Shown: piece after piece, positions 6,653 through 10,821 of the stretch
Layout of the letters: every line of letters starts with the position of its first letter
Position numbering within the stretch: the first letter of the stretch is position 1
Assembly (NCBI GenBank): GCA_900547565.1
Contig: URHI01000069.1
Span: forward strand, 1-10,821
DNA length: 10,821 bases
DNA from: an uncultured Eubacteriales bacterium
Lineage (GTDB): Bacteria; Bacillota; Clostridia; Oscillospirales; CAG-272
Direction: 5' to 3'
The notes under the pieces: model-generated
What the model saw: the letters and a program-made list of their open reading frames with translations, nothing else
Database searches by the model: none
Told to the model about the DNA's origin: nothing
Made by a program: the position numbers and the translations under genes

Positions 6653-8242
6653 TTAGAATTGATTATATATAAACTGATTTGCATCATATCCCACGCCCCA
6701 TGCGCCGAATATGACTATTACAAACACCAGCGCCGCCGCGACTGCACAATATCTCACAGGCCGCTCACACAGCGTACGGCGAATATCTCTTTCTTCACTT
6801 ATCGCGCTGACAGCCGTCATTACTGCGCAACAGACCAACACAAGTATATAATCCGCCGCGCCGAGTCCCAGACTGCTAATCGAGCCGTCAAACAACGCGC
6901 TCCAGTTTGCCGTAGTGAAAATACTTCCGAGCATACGGAATGTCAGCGGTACATCGCGGTAGCAATCTAAAACGCGCACAGTACCCATGAGCAAAAATGT
7001 GCGCATCATCATAAAAACGCTGTAGCCGCGCGAGTCTGAAAGTCTCGGTACGGCGTTGTGAAAGCGTTCATACAGCGGTGAAAACTCCTGCGACACAAGA
7101 ATTATCACGGCATTGAGCATGCCCCACACTATAAAATTCCACCCTGCACCGTGCCACAGTCCTGTCAGGAACCACGTCACAAGCGTTGCCAGATACACCG
7201 GCAACCGCCGCCCGACCGCCGTTCCGAGATGTGCACGACTCCATTTTGAAAGCCGTTGCATCGGTCCCGACACCGACAGCGGATAAAAAATATAATCCGA
7301 GAACCACGTGCCCATGGTAATATGCCAGCGGCGCCAGTATTCCTTTGTGGACTTTGAAAAAAACGGATGCCTGAAGTTCTCTTTGAGTTGTATTCCGAGC
7401 GCCTCGGAAAGTCCGATGGTAATGTCTATACCGCCGGTGAAATCTGCGTAAATCTCGATCGAGTAAAATAAAATCAACAGCACCACATACACACCGCCGT
7501 ATTGCTCCGGCTTTTCCACAAGCGCCTTTACAGCCACCAGCATACGGTCCGCCACAACCAGCTTTTTGAAATATCCCCATAGCACGCGCATAAGCCCGGA
7601 GGAGATCGCCTGCGCCGTAGATGCATGAGGCGCACACAGCTGTGCTTCGAGATCGCCGAAACGCGAGATCGGCCCCTGTATAAGCTGCGGGAAGTAAGCC
7701 ACAAACAGTGCATATTTGGCCGGATTTCGTTCAGCTGCAGCTTTGCCGCGGTAAACGTCGATGAGATATCCCATAGCCTGAAAGGTATAAAACGATATAC
7801 CCATAGGCAACAGCAGGTGCGGCACCGTAAATCCTGTGCCTCCGAAACAATGTATGGCAGAATTGAGATTTGTGACTGCGAACGCGGTATATTTGATCAC
7901 TGCCAGTATTCCGAACCCGGCAGTAAGCCCCAGCGCCAGCACCCGACGGCGTTTTTTCTTTCCCGCGGCACGGTAAGCCTTGCGCTCATCCTTTGATATT
8001 GTATCGCGTACCCGCGCGATGTACTCGTCTTCTTGCCGTATCATGTTGCTCATTGCAAGCCCGGTAAAATACGACGTCAGCGTTATGACCGCAATATAGA
8101 TCAGGTACTTAGGATCGGCCAGACCATAAAATATGTAACTGGCCGCCAGCAGCAGAGGCCACTGACATTTGCGCGGCAGCAGGTAATACAGCACCAGCAG
8201 CGCCGCGGCGAATATCACAAATTCAAATGATGTGAAAAGCAC
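6653..8242 (-). CDS. MBOAT family O-acyltransferase (AlgI/DltB type)
   Basis: This is a multi-pass membrane acyltransferase. The family includes AlgI, which acetylates alginate, and DltB, which passes D-alanine from DltC to teichoic acids. The 529-residue product starts MLFTSFEFVIF, the standard AlgI-like N-terminus, and ends in NQFIYNQF, the usual C-terminal signature. Core motifs are PQLIQGPISRF (185-195), YADFTGGIDI (265-274), EYWRRWHITMGTWF (301-314) and GLWHGAGWNF (361-370), whose His 364 is the conserved catalytic histidine. A basic cytoplasmic loop (GKKKRRR, 94-100) is present. It starts at GTG 8242, three nt after the carrier-protein stop, with GAGG eight nt upstream. No ATG exists before residue 64, so GTG is secure. 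Adjacency to an adenylation enzyme and a carrier protein argues for transfer of an aminoacyl group rather than acetyl, by inference. Confidence 0.95.
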   Translation of the reverse strand: MLFTSFEFVIFAAALLVLYYLLPRKCQWPLLLAASYIFYGLADPKYLIYIAVITLTSYFTGLAMSNMIRQEDEYIARVRDTISKDERKAYRAAGKKKRRRVLALGLTAGFGILAVIKYTAFAVTNLNSAIHCFGGTGFTVPHLLLPMGISFYTFQAMGYLIDVYRGKAAAERNPAKYALFVAYFPQLIQGPISRFGDLEAQLCAPHASTAQAISSGLMRVLWGYFKKLVVADRMLVAVKALVEKPEQYGGVYVVLLILFYSIEIYADFTGGIDITIGLSEALGIQLKENFRHPFFSKSTKEYWRRWHITMGTWFSDYIFYPLSVSGPMQRLSKWSRAHLGTAVGRRLPVYLATLVTWFLTGLWHGAGWNFIVWGMLNAVIILVSQEFSPLYERFHNAVPRLSDSRGYSVFMMMRTFLLMGTVRVLDCYRDVPLTFRMLGSIFTTANWSALFDGSISSLGLGAADYILVLVCCAVMTAVSAISEERDIRRTLCERPVRYCAVAAALVFVIVIFGAWGVGYDANQFIYNQF

Positions 8243-8245
8243 GTC

Positions 8246-8473
8246 TCAGGCCTCGTCCAGCTTGTTGATAAGAGCCATTATTGCGTTGGCAGAGTTGAAG
8301 TTTTCGGGTATTATTTCTTCAGCCGGGATTGATACGTCAAACTCATCGTTTATTTCGGTGATGAGCGTCACTATATCGAGAGAATCCAATATTCCGTTGT
8401 CGATAAGGTGTGTTTCGGAAGAGAAATCCACATCGTCATGAAGTTCGCTTAATATTCTGATAAGTCTTTCCAT
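8246..8473 (-). CDS. Acyl/aminoacyl carrier protein (DltC-like)
   Basis: This encodes a 75-residue acidic carrier protein. The attachment site for 4'-phosphopantetheine is Ser 31 in NGILDSLDIV (26-35), in the expected position for the ACP/PCP fold. The aspartate directly before the serine is typical of carrier proteins. Length and acidity fit DltC (about 78 residues) or a small ACP. The adenylation gene immediately upstream and the MBOAT immediately downstream mean it most likely carries an activated amino acid rather than taking part in fatty-acid synthesis. The ATG at 8473 has AGAAAGG eight nt upstream. The stop codon is three nt from the MBOAT GTG, indicating tight coupling. It could be named dltC only if the amino acid proves to be D-alanine, so the symbol is withheld. 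Confidence 0.92.
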   Translation of the reverse strand: MERLIRILSELHDDVDFSSETHLIDNGILDSLDIVTLITEINDEFDVSIPAEEIIPENFNSANAIMALINKLDEA

Positions 8474-8511
8474 ATCTGTTGCCTTTCTGTGTTATGCTGA
8501 TGTTGCGCTTA

Positions 8512-10014
8512 TTATTCGTGCTGTGCCTCAAGCGCACGGCGATCCAGCTTGCCGTTAGGCGTCAGCGGCAAGCTCTCGAGCCTTGTGACCTCGGCGGGAA
8601 GCATATAGCGCGGAAGATAGCCCTTAAGGTATGAGGTAAGCTCCGATACAGCGGCATCTCCGACGTAAAACAGTCTGATTCGCCGTTTTTGGTTGTCATA
8701 CAGGCAGCATGAACGTGCAACGCCGTCAAACCGGTCGGCAGCAGCCTCGATCTCTCCAAGCTCGATACGATGTCCCATGTGCTTGATCTGATAATCGCGG
8801 CGCGAAACGAACACAAGCTCGCCATAATCATTATACCGCCCCATATCGCCGGTTTTATACACAATATCACGATATGCCGTGACAAGCGGATTCTGAACAA
8901 ACGCCTGACCGGTCTTATCCGGATTGTCATAATACCCCATAGTGACGCATGTTCCGCCGATATAAATCTCGCCCGTCTCGCCGGGAGCCGCCTGATGTCC
9001 GTTATCATCAATCAGGTATATCCGTGTGTTGCGGAACGGGCGTCCGACGGGAATAGGCTCCTCATCGTCAAGCTCGCGATCCGCGCGCCACCAGCATGAC
9101 ATACCGGTAGCCTCAGTCGGACCGTAAAGATTGTAAAATACTGCCTCAGGCAACGCATGACGCCAGATGATATATTGCTTTTTGGGAAACACCTCACTGC
9201 CAAACGCGACCGTCTTAAGATATTCGGGTCTGACCTTATCCAGCGCTCCGAGTGACGAGATCATTGTAAGCGCCGACACCACCCAGCATACGGTATTTAT
9301 TCGGTGCTCATTGAGGTACTCAACCAGCTTCAGCGGAAACATAAACAGTCTGCGCGGTATAAAGTAGGTAGTCGCACCGAACTTGAGCGTGGGCATGATC
9401 TCCTTGAGCGGAGCATCAAAATACAGCGGTGTCTGATTTCCGAACACATTGTCACAGCCGAAGTGCAACGCTTCCGACAGATTTTCAGTATAATCTATGA
9501 CCGAGCGGTGGCAGGCCAGCACTCCTTTTGGCACGCCGGTAGAACCCGAGGTAAACACAATATAGATCGGATCAGTGTCAAGCTGATCGCGTCTTACATC
9601 ACCAAGAGCAACATCGTCCGCTTTATAATTGACTAATTCTTCATACGTGATCACACGCGCATTTGGGATACGTCTGGCATTTTCAATGTTTTTATCGTCA
9701 CATATGACAAATCGCGGCCGTGTTGTCCCGGCAATTGACTGCATGCGCAGCGGCGGCATTTCGGCATCAACCGGTACATAAAAGCCGCCTGCATATATTA
9801 CTGACAGAAACGCCGCCACCTCGAACGGGTGCTTGTCCATTATAACCATGACCGGCTCACGCCCGCAGCCAAGCGATATGAGACGGCTTCCGCCACTGCG
9901 CGCCGCATCGTACAGCTGGCGATGCGTCAGACTGTCTGTGCCGTCTGAGAAAGCAATTTTATCCGGGACGGCAACGACCGTCGCCTCAAGATATTCAAGA
10001 ATATTTGTTATCAT
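8512..10014 (-). CDS. Stand-alone amino-acid adenylation enzyme (DltA/NRPS A-domain type)
   Basis: This is an ANL-superfamily enzyme that uses ATP to make an aminoacyl-AMP and loads it on a carrier protein. The 500-residue product equals one A-domain and matches DltA in length. Core motifs in order are YIVFTSGSTGVPKGV (A3, 151-165), the substrate-anchoring Asp 200 in YFDAP (A4), NLYGPTEAT (A5, 295-303), GEIYIGG (348-354), YKTGDMGRY (A7, 386-394), GHRIELGEIE (A8, 414-423) and PLTPNGKLDR with catalytic Lys 489 (A10). No condensation, carrier or thioesterase domain is attached. The retained Asp 200 and Lys 489 point to an alpha-amino-acid substrate. The pocket residues read by eye differ from DltA, so D-alanine is not assured. 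The ATG at 10014 has GAGGAG seven nt upstream, overlapping the stop of the transglutaminase gene. Confidence 0.92.
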   Translation of the reverse strand: MITNILEYLEATVVAVPDKIAFSDGTDSLTHRQLYDAARSGGSRLISLGCGREPVMVIMDKHPFEVAAFLSVIYAGGFYVPVDAEMPPLRMQSIAGTTRPRFVICDDKNIENARRIPNARVITYEELVNYKADDVALGDVRRDQLDTDPIYIVFTSGSTGVPKGVLACHRSVIDYTENLSEALHFGCDNVFGNQTPLYFDAPLKEIMPTLKFGATTYFIPRRLFMFPLKLVEYLNEHRINTVCWVVSALTMISSLGALDKVRPEYLKTVAFGSEVFPKKQYIIWRHALPEAVFYNLYGPTEATGMSCWWRADRELDDEEPIPVGRPFRNTRIYLIDDNGHQAAPGETGEIYIGGTCVTMGYYDNPDKTGQAFVQNPLVTAYRDIVYKTGDMGRYNDYGELVFVSRRDYQIKHMGHRIELGEIEAAADRFDGVARSCCLYDNQKRRIRLFYVGDAAVSELTSYLKGYLPRYMLPAEVTRLESLPLTPNGKLDRRALEAQHE

Positions 10015-10025
10015 GCATGCTCTCC

Positions 10026-10821
10026 TCAGTCATAATAATCTTCAAGCTCTGGGGTCGGCGTGATTATTACTGTACTCACCGCCGGGTACCCCAGACTGTT
10101 GTAGGCATAAAAATTATCACGCACCTTGTTGTATGCCCGCGTCTGCTTTTCGGTGAGCAGACATCCGCTGTGGTTGTATTCGGCGCGCAGGCGGCAGGAA
10201 TCGTAGTGATACCATTGCGGCGTTGACGTATCACCACTGATATTCACAAGGCTCCAATAGTGTGTCTGTCCCATTTGCTCTGCAAGCTCACGTGGGCGCT
10301 CTATATCAAGATTTTCAATTCCAAGCCGCTCAAAAAACGCCTTTGAAGCTGCAAAATAGCTGAAGCAGTCGCCGGTGTTTGTCACAAACAACGCCTTGTA
10401 TGCCTCTGCCTTCCAGCTTGTTTTATTCGAAGTATTGATAAACGCGATATGATTTTGCACATAGCGGTACACCGCCCGCACACGGCTTTCGATCGTCATA
10501 TCGTCAGTGATAATTTCGGAAATAACTCTGTCAAGAGCGGCGTTAAGCTCGTCCTCCTGCGGAAAATACACCTCCACAGTCAGATACACCGTGACCTCTG
10601 CCCTGTTTCCGGCACGGTCGGTCGCAATGTATTTTATTGGATAGCGCCCCGGGGTTGAAATGTCTGCCTGCGAGCTGTCCACCGTCAGTACAACGCAATC
10701 AGCTCCGCTGTCATCTGAAAGGGTGATCCCCTTTCGATATGCGGGCGACTCTCCGACATATATCAGCATATCGGCGGCACCGATTATCTGCGGCGGCGTG
10801 ACATCTGCCGCGGCAGGCAGT
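10026..10821 (-). CDS. Transglutaminase-like protein with Ig-like domain, 5' end cut by window edge
   Basis: The frame stays open to the right edge, so the N-terminus, including any signal peptide, lies outside and the ATG at 10769 is internal. About 264 residues are visible. Visible residues 9-84 resemble a bacterial Ig-like repeat, ending in the typical GRYPIKYIATDRAGN pattern (58-72). The rest is a transglutaminase-core (papain-like) domain. Cys 152 lies in GDCFSY (codon at 10365-10367), His 187 in THYWSLV and Asp 207 in WYHYDSC, forming the expected Cys-His-Asp triad. Ig-like plus transglutaminase-core proteins in Gram-positives are usually secreted or surface-anchored and may be proteases or amidases rather than cross-linkers, so the reaction is unknown. 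The stop is 11 nt before the adenylation gene, which places it in the same operon. Confidence 0.88.
   Translation of the reverse strand, partial: LPAAADVTPPQIIGAADMLIYVGESPAYRKGITLSDDSGADCVVLTVDSSQADISTPGRYPIKYIATDRAGNRAEVTVYLTVEVYFPQEDELNAALDRVISEIITDDMTIESRVRAVYRYVQNHIAFINTSNKTSWKAEAYKALFVTNTGDCFSYFAASKAFFERLGIENLDIERPRELAEQMGQTHYWSLVNISGDTSTPQWYHYDSCRLRAEYNHSGCLLTEKQTRAYNKVRDNFYAYNSLGYPAVSTVIITPTPELEDYYD

Noticed and set aside
7068..7637. 189-residue minus-strand frame inside the MBOAT gene
   Set aside because: It is an alternative frame of a conserved MBOAT coding region with no motif of its own.
8246..10014. Naming the genes dltA and dltC outright
   Set aside because: The architecture is Dlt-like, but the adenylation pocket differs by eye and no DltD is visible, so a D-alanine-specific name would overstate the evidence.

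Overview
The window looks like chromosomal DNA from a low-to-mid GC Gram-positive, most likely a member of class Clostridia (Oscillospiraceae/Ruminococcaceae-like). This is inferred from the gene order yhbY-nadD-yqeK-LCP-rsfS-leuS, a Bacillota arrangement, from Gram-positive-type Shine-Dalgarno sites, and from a Dlt-like cell-envelope module. All eleven recognised genes are on the minus strand, so they are read from the right edge to the left edge. Species cannot be named from the sequence alone.

Right part (about 6650-10821): an envelope-modification module. It starts with a 5'-truncated Ig-like plus transglutaminase-like protein. Next come a stand-alone adenylation enzyme of the NRPS/DltA class, a 75-residue carrier protein with a DSLD phosphopantetheine site, and an AlgI/DltB-type MBOAT acyltransferase. 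The gaps are 11, 38 and 3 nt. By family logic, the adenylation enzyme activates an amino acid, loads it on the carrier protein, and the MBOAT moves it to an acceptor outside the membrane. No DltD or SGNH partner is present in the window. The transglutaminase occupies the position where an accessory gene would be expected.

Middle and left part (about 381-6631): a housekeeping run that follows the module with only 21 nt between them. It contains rdgB (house-cleaning NTP pyrophosphatase), yhbY (CRM-domain ribosome-assembly protein), nadD (NAD synthesis), yqeK (HD-domain Ap4A hydrolase), an LCP glycopolymer transferase starting at GTG, rsfS (ribosome silencing factor) and leuS (leucyl-tRNA synthetase). 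The rsfS and leuS genes overlap by 4 nt. Gaps are 64 nt or less throughout and no internal terminator is visible, so one long transcript covering the module and the housekeeping genes is plausible. It ends at a strong hairpin after leuS.

Left end (50-320): rpsU (ribosomal protein S21), expressed from its own promoter with perfect consensus -35 and -10 boxes and a 17-nt spacer. This promoter lies immediately downstream of the leuS terminator. No tRNA, rRNA, CRISPR array, insertion sequence or other mobile element was seen.
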